A model generated the notes under the pieces. The model was given only the letters and a program-made list of their open reading frames with translations. It ran no database searches and was not told the origin of the DNA. Source: Prevotella sp. E13-17 (GTDB taxonomy: Bacteria; Bacteroidota; Bacteroidia; Bacteroidales; Bacteroidaceae). From it: 64,000 bases of DNA. Location of the stretch: contig NZ_CP091787.1 of the NCBI RefSeq assembly GCF_022024035.1, positions 2,946,001 through 3,010,000 on the forward strand, read 5' to 3'. The translations under genes were made by a program, and so were the position numbers. Shown piece after piece: positions 26,293-35,900 of this stretch. Numbering within the stretch: the first letter of the stretch is position 1; every line of letters begins with the position of its first letter.

Positions 26293-28326
26293 ATGAAACT
26301 AAAACTGATCTCCTGCACCATGCTGTTTGCTGCATCGCTGGCTGTTCATGCCGGTCATGTGATGGACGTAAACACCAAGAAGATAGGTGCTCCCGTGTCG
26401 CCAACCATGTATGGCATTTTCTTTGAAGACATCAATTTTGCTGCCGATGGCGGTCTGTATGGCGAGCTGGTTAAGAACCGTTCGTTCGAATTTCCACAGT
26501 CGTTCATGGGGTGGCATGTGTTTGGCAACGTGGCTCTGAAGGACGATGGTCCCTTTGAGCGTTGTCCTCACTATGTCGTGCTCTCAGACCCTGGCCATCG
26601 CGAGCGCCGCACTGGTCTGCAGAACGAGGGCTTCTTTGGCATCGGCGTGGAGAAAGACAAGCAATACCGCTTCAGCGTGTGGGCCAAGGCGCCCAAGGGC
26701 AAGTCGCAGATTCGCGTGCAACTGATTGATCAGAACACCATGGAGGAGCGCCAGCAGTTTGTAGAGCAGAAACTTGACATCACCTCTGCCGACTGGCAGA
26801 AATACGAGATCGTCTTAAAGTCAACCCGCACCAATGCCAAGGCGCAGCTACGCATCTTCCTCAGCAATGACAACCCCGTCGCTTTGGAGCACATCTCACT
26901 GTTCCCCGTAGATACCTATAAAGGACGTGTCAACGGCATGCGTCGCGACTTGGCCGAGGCGCTCCAGGACATGCACCCCGGTGTGTTCCGCTTCCCCGGC
27001 GGATGCATCGTTGAGGGCACCACACTTGACACCCGCTACCAATGGAAGAACACCATTGGCCCTGTAGAGAACCGTCCGCTGAACCGCAACCGCTGGGAGG
27101 ACACCTTCGACTATCGCTATTTTGCCGACTACTACCAGAGCTACGGCCTGGGCTTCTTCGAGTTCTTCCAGCTCTGCGAAGACATCGGTGCCGAGCCACT
27201 GCCCGTGCTCAGCGTTGGTCTGGCATGTCAGTTTCAGAACAAGCTCGATGCTCATGCGCAGATGGACGAGCTGCAGCCGTTCATCGACGACTGTCTGGAC
27301 CTGATCGAGTTTGCCAATGGCGACCCTGCCACCTCTAAGTGGGCCAAGATCCGTGCCGAGATGGGCCACCCTGCCCCCTTCAACATGAAGTATATTGGTG
27401 TGGGCAACGAGCAGTGGGACACACCTTACTTTGAGCGTCTGAAACCTTTCGTGACAGCCATCCGTGCCAAATACCCCAACATCAAGATTATAGGTACCAG
27501 CGGTCCCGACTCTGAGGGCAAGATGTTTGAGAAAGGATGGGAGGCCATGAAGGCACAGAAGGCCGACCTGGTCGATGAGCACTTCTATCGTCCCGAGGCG
27601 TGGTTCCTTGCCACTCCCGAGGCCAAGAAGAAATATGGCAACTGTGGTGCCATGCGCTACGACAGCTACGACCGCAAGGGTCCCAAGGTGTTTGCCGGCG
27701 AGTATGCCTGTCACGGCAAGGGCAAGAAGTGGAACCACTACGAGACATCACTCTACGAGGCTGCCTTCATGACGGGCATTGAGCGCAATGCCGACATCGT
27801 TGAAATGGCTACCTACGCTCCTCTCTTCGCCCATGTTGACGGTTGGCAGTGGCGCCCCGACATGATCTGGTACGACAACCTGCGTTTGTTCAAGTCTGTG
27901 AGCTACTACGTGCAGCAGATGTATGCCATGAATAAAGGCACCAACGTATTGAAACTGACGATGAAGGATCCCGCCGACGCCAAGGGCAAGAAGTCACAAC
28001 CCGTGGCAGGACTTGATGGTCAGGATGGATTGTTTGCCTCGTCGGTCTTCGACAAGACCACTGGCGAGATCATCGTGAAGGTGGTCAACACCAACAAACA
28101 GGCGCAGGACATCACGCTCAACCTGCAGGGCATGACGGGTGCCCCTGTAGCCACCACGCTGACACTGAACCATAACGGTTCGATGGACGACGAGAACACG
28201 CTGGATACCCCCACCAAGATCACGCCTGTGGCAGGCAGTGTGAAGTGCGAAGCAGCCAAGAAGGCTGTTGTGCTGAACGATCAGTTGCCAGCCATGTCGT
28301 TCCGTCTCTATCGCATCAAGAAGTAA
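26293..28326 (+). CDS. GH51 alpha-L-arabinofuranosidase, secreted
   Basis: A 677-residue enzyme with a signal peptide (cleavage after VHA, residue 20). The GH51 (beta/alpha)8 domain is split by an inserted carbohydrate-binding-like beta-sandwich (about 70-205). Acid/base Glu373 in VGNEQWD and nucleophile Glu429 in VDEHFYR are both intact, as are FFEDINFAADGGLYGELV and GVFRFPGGCIVEG. The C-terminal beta domain ends MSFRLYRIKK. It removes alpha-L-arabinofuranose from arabinoxylan or arabinan and is not part of the mannan operon. Together with the GH127-like gene at the window start it indicates plant cell-wall use. Confidence 0.95.
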   Translation: MKLKLISCTMLFAASLAVHAGHVMDVNTKKIGAPVSPTMYGIFFEDINFAADGGLYGELVKNRSFEFPQSFMGWHVFGNVALKDDGPFERCPHYVVLSDPGHRERRTGLQNEGFFGIGVEKDKQYRFSVWAKAPKGKSQIRVQLIDQNTMEERQQFVEQKLDITSADWQKYEIVLKSTRTNAKAQLRIFLSNDNPVALEHISLFPVDTYKGRVNGMRRDLAEALQDMHPGVFRFPGGCIVEGTTLDTRYQWKNTIGPVENRPLNRNRWEDTFDYRYFADYYQSYGLGFFEFFQLCEDIGAEPLPVLSVGLACQFQNKLDAHAQMDELQPFIDDCLDLIEFANGDPATSKWAKIRAEMGHPAPFNMKYIGVGNEQWDTPYFERLKPFVTAIRAKYPNIKIIGTSGPDSEGKMFEKGWEAMKAQKADLVDEHFYRPEAWFLATPEAKKKYGNCGAMRYDSYDRKGPKVFAGEYACHGKGKKWNHYETSLYEAAFMTGIERNADIVEMATYAPLFAHVDGWQWRPDMIWYDNLRLFKSVSYYVQQMYAMNKGTNVLKLTMKDPADAKGKKSQPVAGLDGQDGLFASSVFDKTTGEIIVKVVNTNKQAQDITLNLQGMTGAPVATTLTLNHNGSMDDENTLDTPTKITPVAGSVKCEAAKKAVVLNDQLPAMSFRLYRIKK

Positions 28327-28396
28327 CTCGTCATTCCTTTGAGCTATATGAAGCCAAGGTAATCCGAGGCTCCCTCGACACTTTTACGTGCTGAAT

Positions 28397-28429
28397 GTGC
28401 CGCTTTTGCATGTCAAGAGCGGCACTTTT
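28397..28429 (+). terminator. Terminator after GH51
   Basis: GTGCCGCTTTT (28397-28407) pairs with AAGAGCGGCAC (28415-28425) with one mismatch and is followed by TTTT. It uses the same GTGCCGC core as the terminators at 32591 and 44413. Confidence 0.75.
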
Positions 28430-28500
28430 GTATCTTTTGACTTAAGTCGGAAGTTAGCAAAGTAGCTGTATTAGTGTTGCAATTGCGTAGGTTTCGCGAT

Positions 28501-28796
28501 GCTCCCAGAGTCTTGAATTGGCATTTCCAGAGTCTGAAGAGGGCCGTTTTTAACGTCTAAAAGCACGTGTTCTAATGTCCAGAAGAGGCGTTTCTAAAGT
28601 CTAAAACCGAAGCTATCATTTCTGGTCTAGCCCCTGGATGCTCTACATCCAGCCCTTAGAACAACCGCATCCAGGGGCTAAAACGACCCGTTCCAGGGGC
28701 TGGATGCGCCACATCTAGGGGCTGGACGGACATCAAAAGTAAAGCTATTACAACGCAAAAGCGAAACTATAACAAGACGAAAGCAGCACTATAACG
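28501..28796. repeat. 22-base-period intergenic array, copy B
   Basis: The same array as at 11939-12220 but with extra units at its left end. GTCT/GTCC occurs at 28510, 28532, 28555, 28577 and 28599, at steps of 22-23 bases. 28599-28795 matches copy A with three substitutions and no length change. A perfect 13-base inverted pair (28628-28640 with 28668-28680) is conserved in both copies. It lies between the GH51 terminator and the promoter of the next gene. Confidence 0.9.
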
Positions 28797-28848
28797 CAAC
28801 TTTCTGAGACCTTTTGTGTTTTCAGTTTTTGTGTTTATTGAACAAAAA

Positions 28849-28900
28849 CCGACCAAGAACAACGCCACCACAACCCTCCCGAGGGAGGGCCGAGGTGGGG
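28849..28900. repeat. Conserved tail module plus GC palindrome after array B
   Basis: CCGACCAAGAACAAC (28849-28863), then CCCTCCC-GA-GGGAGGG (28874-28889) and CCGAGGTGGGG. It parallels 12222-12265, although the 52 bases between array and tail here are absent from copy A. Confidence 0.75.
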
Positions 28901-28927
28901 TTCTTTTTTCATTTTCTTCTTCAATTA

Positions 28928-28959
28928 TTTGCAGAATAAATATTTATTGTATATCTTTG
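28928..28959 (+). promoter_or_regulatory. Promoter of the secreted InlB-repeat-like protein cassette
   Basis: TTTG (28928-28931), a 20-base spacer, then TATCTTTG (28952-28959). The predicted leader is about 120 bases. Confidence 0.75.
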
Positions 28960-29087
28960 CAACGTTGACGGTGTAATTATAAATGCCACACAACAACAAG
29001 TTGTAGAGTTGTCCCACATTTGTTGCGAAACAGACGTCTGCACCTACTCTCAACTAAATTGCCATAGACTAACTAATTATTATATAT

Positions 29088-32000
29088 ATGAAAAAGACAT
29101 TTTTACTAAAAACTATGCTCCTGCTATGCGCCTTCATAGTAGGGGGCTTGAGTAGTGTGGCGGATACTTATGAGCAATTGACTTCAATCGCCAACATTGA
29201 TGAATCCGCTGAATATGTTTTGGGAGTTGATGGAACGGGATTCCATTATGAAGGTACATCTTCTTGGGGTAAGACAGCGTTACCTTCTGCACAAACGCCA
29301 ATCTATTATACCTTGAAGAAAGCTAATGATGGTAATTCATTCACCGCTGAAGCTACAATCGGAAGTACAAAATATTATTTGCAAGTTCCTACTTCTAATA
29401 CCTTTAGTATGGCAACATCTACAGGAACAAATACAGATCTTATTATTGGTACTACGTACGTTTCTGGGACAAATTATGCAGTTGCTAATAAAACGACAGC
29501 AACACGCCATCTTCGAATAAACGGAACAAGTGGACTGCGTTCTTATGCCAGTTCAACCGGTACCATTGCTTTTTTCTATAAAGTTGTAAAAGGGGTTAGT
29601 TTTACTCTTACTGGCGAGTCGAATAATACATCTTTAGGTACTGTTTCGGTCGAGAATAACGTGATTACTGCAACTCCAGCTGCTGGATGCCGTATAAGTA
29701 CAGTAACACCTTATGAGGTGATTGCTGGTTCAGCAACAGTATCACAGTCACAGTCTGGTAATATATTTACTGTCACGGCAACAGAGAATTGTACAGTTCG
29801 AATTAACTTCGAGGAAATCCCAACGTATACAGTTACAATCATAGCTCCTACTGGTGGAACTCTTGTTGTTAAGAATGGAGATGATGTGGTTACTTCTGGG
29901 GATAAATTTATTGCAGGTACTGTTCTTTCCGTTACTGCTACTCCCTCTGATGACTATAATTTTGTGAATTGGAAAGCTGTAGATGCTTCAACTCATACTT
30001 ATACAGCTGCCACTTCTTATACAATGACGGAACATGATGTTACGTTAAGTGCAACATTTGCTGCTAAAGTATATCATAATGCAATTTTCAAAAAGAATGG
30101 TGGCGAGACACATGCTACTGTTTCTACAGAAGAAGGTAAGGCTATTGTATTTCCTGCTACGAATCCTGCAGCTGTTGATGGAAAAGTGTTCGTTGGTTGG
30201 GTAGCTGCTACTATTACCGGCACTACAGATGAAGCACCTACATTTGTTACCTCTGCAACAATGGGTGATGAAGATGTTACCTATTATGCCTGTTACGCTG
30301 ATGTAACTCCAGGTAGTTCAACAACAAAGACGGACGAGCTGACTAAAACAACTACTGGAGTTACAGGAACATCATATTCTGGCTGGTCAGGTAAAACTAT
30401 TGTTTCAGGTGCTGTCTATGCAGGAAACAGTGCAGCAGGTAATAATGCGATACAGTTGCGTTCGAAAGAAAATAGTGGTATAGTTTCTACTGCATCTGGT
30501 GGACAGGCCAAAAAGGTAACTGTTGTTTGGAATAGTAATACTGCAACAGGTAGAACATTGGATGTATACGGTAAGAATACAGCATATTCTAGTGCCTCTA
30601 ATCTTTATTCTTCAGAATCTGCTACTTTGGGAACAAAAATTGGTAGTATTGTATATGAGACAAGTACAGAATTGAATATAGTGGGAGATTATACATATAT
30701 CGGAATTCGTTCTAATGACGGTGCTATGTATCTTGATGAGATAGATGTTGATTGGGTGACAGGTACTCCTGATACTTATTCTGGCTATTGCACCACTGTC
30801 GCAGCCGACACTCGCGAGGCAGTTAATATCACTTCTTTCACAGCAACTGAAACAACTCTGATTAAGGGCAACACGACAAATACAACCGTTGCCAACGACC
30901 AGGCTGGCTGGACTGCTGCTTATACCTATGCTTCTGATAATACCGATGTTGCTACCGTAGCTGCTGATGGAGTGATTACTGCTGTTGGTAAGGGTACTGT
31001 TAACATCACTGCTACATTGAATGTGGATAAGGACGATGCTAACTACAAGAAAGGCGAGACCTTCAGTAAGAGCATTGAGATTACTGTGAACAATCCTTCT
31101 CATACAGTAGCTTTCTATGATAATGGTACAAAGATTAGTGAAGAAAGTGTAGAGGAAGAGACTGCTATAGTATTCCCAACTAATCCTACTCCTGCTGTAG
31201 GCGGATTTATGTTTGAGGGATGGGCATCTGCTGCTATTGATGGTACTGCTGTCGATAAGCCTGCAACAGTAACTGAGGCTAACATGGGTGATGCAGACAT
31301 TAATTACTATGCTGTTTATAGTGATGTACTGAAGAAACATGTCTCTGCAACATTCGATGCTTCTGATATTTCTAACCTTACTTCTACAGGAACAAGAACT
31401 TGGCAGGATAATGATACAGAAATTGAATTAGAAATTTCTGCTGGTAAGCATTATACTAGTAAAACACCAAATACATGGACTGTAACAGATGGCACATCCA
31501 ATTATTTCGAAATTTCAACCACTGGTGTTTTGACAAGTGTTGTTGCTACATTATCTGAGTCTACTTATATGATTAACTCTGTATCTGTTGGAACGCTTGC
31601 TACTGATGGCACAACTCAGACCATCACAGGCCTCAACAATGTATCTTCTATTAGGTGTTATGCTACAGAAAACGACCAGATTCGTGCAACGAGAATCGTC
31701 GTAAAGGCGATTCTCGACGAGACAAAGGGCTATGTTACAACCCTTCCCACGAACACATCCATTGCCATCTCTGATGCTGGTTGGGCAACCTATTGCAGCA
31801 ATCATCCTCTTGACTTCACCGACGTCACATCGCTGACGGCATACACTGCTACGGTGGAAGGCAACACCGTGAAATTCACGAAGGTGACGGGCAAGGTGCC
31901 TGCCAACACCGGACTGCTGGTAAGCGGCGAGACGGCTAGCGTGCCTGTCTGCGCCAGCGCCGAGCCCGTGGCAAATATCATGGAGGGCGTTACCACCGAG

Positions 32001-32333
32001 ACCGTGAAGGACGCTAACACTATCTTCGTACTGAAGACGGGTGACAGAGGACTGGGCTTCTATAAGAACACTAACGACTTCACCGTCCGTGCTAACTCGG
32101 CATACATTCCCGCAACAAGCATCCCAAGCGGTACTAATGCTCGTGGCTTTATCTCGTTGGACGACGAGGCTACTGGCATCAAGAACCTCACCCCAGCCCT
32201 CTCCGAAGGCGAGGGAGCTATTTATACGCTCGATGGGTGTAAGGTAGCCATTGCTCCGCTCGGTATGGGCAAGAATGTACAGCTGAAGAAGGGCGTGTAT
32301 GTTGTAAATGGGAAAAAAGTAATCATTAAATAA
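29088..32333 (+). CDS. Secreted multi-domain protein with InlB-like and Ig-like repeats and sorting-type tail
   Basis: A 1081-residue protein with a signal peptide (MKKTFLLKTMLLLCAFIVGG, cleavage near residue 25). Two related modules end YYACYADV (about 395-403) and YYAVYSDV (about 745), each with a GxxFxGW core as in InlB B-repeats. A bacterial Ig-like domain lies between (about 580-680, VATVAADGVITAVGKGTVNITATL). The tail, YTLDG…LKKGVYVVNGKKVIIK, resembles the type IX secretion sorting domains annotated in Prevotella. The first two thirds are AT-rich and the C-terminal part (from about 31720) is GC-richer, pointing to a mosaic origin. It is inferred to be an adhesin or surface protein; no catalytic motif is seen. 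Confidence 0.85.
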   Translation: MKKTFLLKTMLLLCAFIVGGLSSVADTYEQLTSIANIDESAEYVLGVDGTGFHYEGTSSWGKTALPSAQTPIYYTLKKANDGNSFTAEATIGSTKYYLQVPTSNTFSMATSTGTNTDLIIGTTYVSGTNYAVANKTTATRHLRINGTSGLRSYASSTGTIAFFYKVVKGVSFTLTGESNNTSLGTVSVENNVITATPAAGCRISTVTPYEVIAGSATVSQSQSGNIFTVTATENCTVRINFEEIPTYTVTIIAPTGGTLVVKNGDDVVTSGDKFIAGTVLSVTATPSDDYNFVNWKAVDASTHTYTAATSYTMTEHDVTLSATFAAKVYHNAIFKKNGGETHATVSTEEGKAIVFPATNPAAVDGKVFVGWVAATITGTTDEAPTFVTSATMGDEDVTYYACYADVTPGSSTTKTDELTKTTTGVTGTSYSGWSGKTIVSGAVYAGNSAAGNNAIQLRSKENSGIVSTASGGQAKKVTVVWNSNTATGRTLDVYGKNTAYSSASNLYSSESATLGTKIGSIVYETSTELNIVGDYTYIGIRSNDGAMYLDEIDVDWVTGTPDTYSGYCTTVAADTREAVNITSFTATETTLIKGNTTNTTVANDQAGWTAAYTYASDNTDVATVAADGVITAVGKGTVNITATLNVDKDDANYKKGETFSKSIEITVNNPSHTVAFYDNGTKISEESVEEETAIVFPTNPTPAVGGFMFEGWASAAIDGTAVDKPATVTEANMGDADINYYAVYSDVLKKHVSATFDASDISNLTSTGTRTWQDNDTEIELEISAGKHYTSKTPNTWTVTDGTSNYFEISTTGVLTSVVATLSESTYMINSVSVGTLATDGTTQTITGLNNVSSIRCYATENDQIRATRIVVKAILDETKGYVTTLPTNTSIAISDAGWATYCSNHPLDFTDVTSLTAYTATVEGNTVKFTKVTGKVPANTGLLVSGETASVPVCASAEPVANIMEGVTTETVKDANTIFVLKTGDRGLGFYKNTNDFTVRANSAYIPATSIPSGTNARGFISLDDEATGIKNLTPALSEGEGAIYTLDGCKVAIAPLGMGKNVQLKKGVYVVNGKKVIIK
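32189..32219. repeat. GC palindrome element lying in frame inside the secreted protein gene
   Basis: The sequence reads CTCACCCCAGCCCTCTCC-GAA-GGCGAGGGAG and encodes LTPALSEGEGA. It has the same build as the intergenic palindromes at 12250, 28874, 32554 and 44468. In the paralogue at 44684 the corresponding place between DDEATG and YTLDG holds unrelated residues. Confidence 0.6.
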
Positions 32334-32351
32334 TCTTGGGAGACATTCATT

Positions 32352-32537
32352 ATGAAAAAGACTTATATGACGCCATCAATGGCCATCACTAAGATAGCAA
32401 CTCAGCATCTGCTGACTGGTTCGCTGCTCAACACCAATGAGGCATCGCCCACACAGGATGACTTCACGCAAACAACCGATGACACAGGAAACAACCTCTC
32501 TCGTCGCTACGACGTGTGGGAAGAGAAGGAAGAGTAA
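32352..32537 (+). CDS. Short acidic-tailed peptide of the MKKxYxxP…VWEExEE type
   Basis: A 61-residue protein 18 bases after the secreted protein. It starts MKKTYMTPSMAITKI, has a polar Thr/Asp-rich middle and ends SRRYDVWEEKEE. A second gene of the same design (MKKKYIAPTTSVLNV … SRQYRNYSVWEEEEEE) lies at 44494-44664 in the same relation to the paralogous secreted protein. No signal peptide, membrane helix or known domain is seen. Possible roles include chaperone, leader or precursor peptide, or export partner of the preceding protein; none is shown by the sequence. Start and length are supported by the duplicate. Confidence 0.8.
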   Translation: MKKTYMTPSMAITKIATQHLLTGSLLNTNEASPTQDDFTQTTDDTGNNLSRRYDVWEEKEE

Positions 32538-32540
32538 CGG

Positions 32541-32569
32541 GACCCCCTCCTAACCTCCCCGAGGGGAGG
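32541..32569. repeat. GC palindrome downstream of the first short peptide
   Basis: ACCCCCTCCTAA leads into CCTCCCC-GA-GGGGAGG (32554-32569). It lies 4 bases past the peptide stop, as does its relative at 44468-44493 on the other strand. Confidence 0.7.
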
Positions 32570-32590
32570 AAAAGAGAGCGTTGAAACAGG

Positions 32591-32627
32591 ACGTGCCGCC
32601 ATTCATAGCGAATGGTGGCACGTTTTG
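32591..32627 (+). terminator. Terminator of the first secreted-protein cassette
   Basis: ACGTGCCGCCATTC pairs with GAATGGTGGCACGT around a 5-base loop and is followed by TTTG. The stem is almost identical to that at 44413-44449. From 32628 to 32756 no gene is seen. Confidence 0.85.
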
Positions 32628-32756
32628 TTTCTGTTCATAAATTAGTCCACTTCCTGCCATTGTATTTTAACAAGAAGGAATAGATAAAGAGCAAGGAGGA
32701 TAAATAATATGGAGAAAAAAAATGGAAAGAATATAATGTTTCTTAATTTTTTTTAT

Positions 32757-32764
32757 TATCTTTG
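32757..32764 (+). promoter_or_regulatory. -7 box for the 3542-residue protein gene
   Basis: TATCTTTG after a T-rich stretch; a leader of about 195 bases follows. The leader could encode a 27-residue Cys-rich peptide (32796-32879) but otherwise shows nothing recognisable. Confidence 0.55.
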
Positions 32765-32966
32765 TAACCAAACTATATACACATAATTAAATATAATGCA
32801 ACTTTTGTATATGCCAGCAGTAGTGACTAACGTCATCATAATGGCAGGTTGCATGGAATGCGAATGTCCTTGGTGCTGACAGCGGCCACAAAATGCCATT
32901 TGAATCCATACTACGGAAGCCACCGTGACACCATTCTACATAGACTAAATCTATAAACTGAACATA

Positions 32967-35900
32967 ATGAAAAAACCCATCGAAAGAATTAAACGAGAGC
33001 GACTAATGTTGCTTCTGATGCTTCTTACCTGGCTGCTGCCACAGACGGCTGTGGCCACGCATGTTGACGACACCTGGAAGTATCAGGTGATGCTCAACGG
33101 GTCGAACACCATCCGCATCTCCGCCCCCGTCTATGACATGGACGGTGCCGACTGCTGGGTGGACAACGGCAACCTGAAGGTGACGTGGACCGACGACAGC
33201 GGGACCCACACCGAGACCTGCTTCCACTGGCAGCGCGACGGCGACACCGACAACGACAACAAGGACATCTGGATACACTTCCGCACCGACGTGGGCGGCA
33301 GCATCGAGGTGACACAAGGCAACTCCGCCAGCTACTTCACGCTGACCAAGGCCGACGGCGACATCCAGCGTCTGGTCTATCGCAACTCCGACGGTAAGAC
33401 CTTCAACGTCTATGCCGTGTGGCGCGTGCCCTACGACCTGCTGGGCAAGGACCTGAAGTTCTCGTGGGACGTCCACCGCAACGGCAACAGCCGTGATGCC
33501 ATGAATGTTCCGGGACTGGAAGACGTGCCTGTCTCTATGCCGCCAGCCCAAGACATTATTACCCCGCAGGTGACGATGGCCACCCTTTCCTACAGCGAGA
33601 GCGGCAAGATAGAAGTGCCCTGGTTCATCGCCTCCGACAAGCTGACGGCAGCGCGCTATGAATACACAGACCAAAGCGGTAAAAAGGTCACTCAATCCAT
33701 GCCCACCAATGCCAACAGCGGTACGATCTACCTTGATGCCACCGTGCCCCACGATAACTTCCGCATTGTCGTGAGCTATAAGGACAAAGATGACAATGCG
33801 ATAGAAAACATCTCATCGGAGGTTCAGAACCAGCCGATGGTTCATGCTCCGGTAGGCCTCACAGCTATACCCACCGGCAACAGCAAGGCGGCAGTCAAGC
33901 TGGAGTGGACCATTCTCTACCCGAACACGGACGACCTGACCGACGCCGACTTCTTCGAGGTGCAGCGCTCGCTGACGGGCAAGGAGGAAGACTTCGTGAC
34001 CATCGCATCGGAGCCCTTCGTCATCGACCCCGACAACATGAAATTTGAATTTACCGACAGCACGCTCGTCGAGGCCATCGTCAAGGAACAGCTGAAGAAA
34101 GGCGGTACACTCGACAGTCTGACCTACCGCGTGCGCCGCATGATCAGCCAGAACTGGGGTTGGGAGGGCAACAACTGTGCCCAAAATACCTTATGCTTGG
34201 TCGATGACATCCACCTGCTGCGCATCGCCTCGTACGATGCCCGGTGGGAGGACGAACGAGCCCACACCGTGCGCGTCTCGTGGAACTATGCCAACGAACG
34301 CAATGCCGTATGGGACAACCGAGCCGCACTCAAACTGCGCATCCTGATGAAGAACCGTGCCGGCGAACCGATAGATTCCATGCTCTACACCCTTACTGAC
34401 GACGAACGCCAGCAGCGCTACAAATTAGTGGCATTCACGAGACCTTGCGTGGACTACGACATCAAGCTCTATATCGAACAGGGTGCATCGCCCATAAACA
34501 CATGGGATGGCATAGAACCCTATTTCTTCCCCATCCGCACAGAAGCCGACTGGGAGACCTTCCGCAACATGGTGCAGGAGGCCAAGGGCCTGTACGACGT
34601 GAACGCACGCCTCTATGCCGACATCAATGCAAGAAGCCTCATAGGTCCAACACAGAATCTCGCATTCCGAGGACATTTCGATGGTAACGGCCATACGTTG
34701 AACTACGATTATTGGAATCCTCTTGACAATATAGCACCCTTCCGCTTTGCCTGGAATTATACCATCGAGAATCTGCGTGTCACGGGCAAAATCCAAGGGT
34801 ATAACCACTGCTCCGGTCTTGTTGCCAGCAGCAATGCCACCAGGGGCAGACGAAATATCATCAGTAACTGCCAAGTCTCTGTCACGGTGAAAACCGACAG
34901 AACACATATCGGCGGTTTCATCGGTCATGGCCACAATACCAGCCATACCATCACCAACTGTCTTTTCGACGGCACACTAAGAGCTGGTTCCGGCATGTAT
35001 GCCGGAGCATTCCTCGGTTGGGAGGAAAGCGGCAACAGCAACACTTTCTTCAACAATGTGGAGAACGGAAGTTTCGAAGGCTTCCCCAACACCAATATGA
35101 GTTGGACTCATATCGGAAGCGGTCTGGCCAATGTTACAGGAGCATCCGCGAACTGCTATCACCTGACGGAGTTCCTGCCGAAAGACGAGACACAGACCTT
35201 TGTTGCTCCCACAGTAGGCGAAATGCTGAGCAGCCTCGGCGATGGTTGGCAGGAAAAAGACGGGAAAGTGGCACTCCGCTTCACGTCGTATGCTGAGCCT
35301 CCTGCCTCGTATCCCACTCCCACGCTGCCCACCTTCCACTACGAGAGCATAGGCAAGATAGACCCGACGCTGAAGACAGAAACACGCCAAAGCAGCGTGC
35401 TGCTCGTCTGGGAGACCGACGGCAACCCCATTGACTTCTTCACCGTGCTGCGTCGGCCGAAGGGAACCGACGATAGTGCATGGAAGGAAGTGGAAACCAA
35501 TATCGACCAGCTGAGCTACGAGGACAAGACCGTCTCGCCCTTGGAGGACTATGAGTATAAGGTACGCGCGACCAACGACTGTGAGGGCGTGAGCTTCACC
35601 GAGACGCAGGTGGCACAGGGTGCCTGCAAGCACACCGGACTCTTGGAGGGCTATGTGCGTTTCAACGACGGCACTGGCGTGCCTGACATCTCCGTGGAGG
35701 TGGTACCCGAGAGCGGCGGTGAGAAGAAAACCGTGAAGACCGACCATACCGGCTACTTCATGGCCGACTCGCTGTCGTACATGGGGCAGACGAGTGTGGT
35801 CTATGTGGTGACACCCGTCTCCGAAGGTGGCATCAAGCTGGAACGCGATTCGTACAGCGTGACGTTCAACAACGAGAGCAACCACCGGCAGGTACATGAG

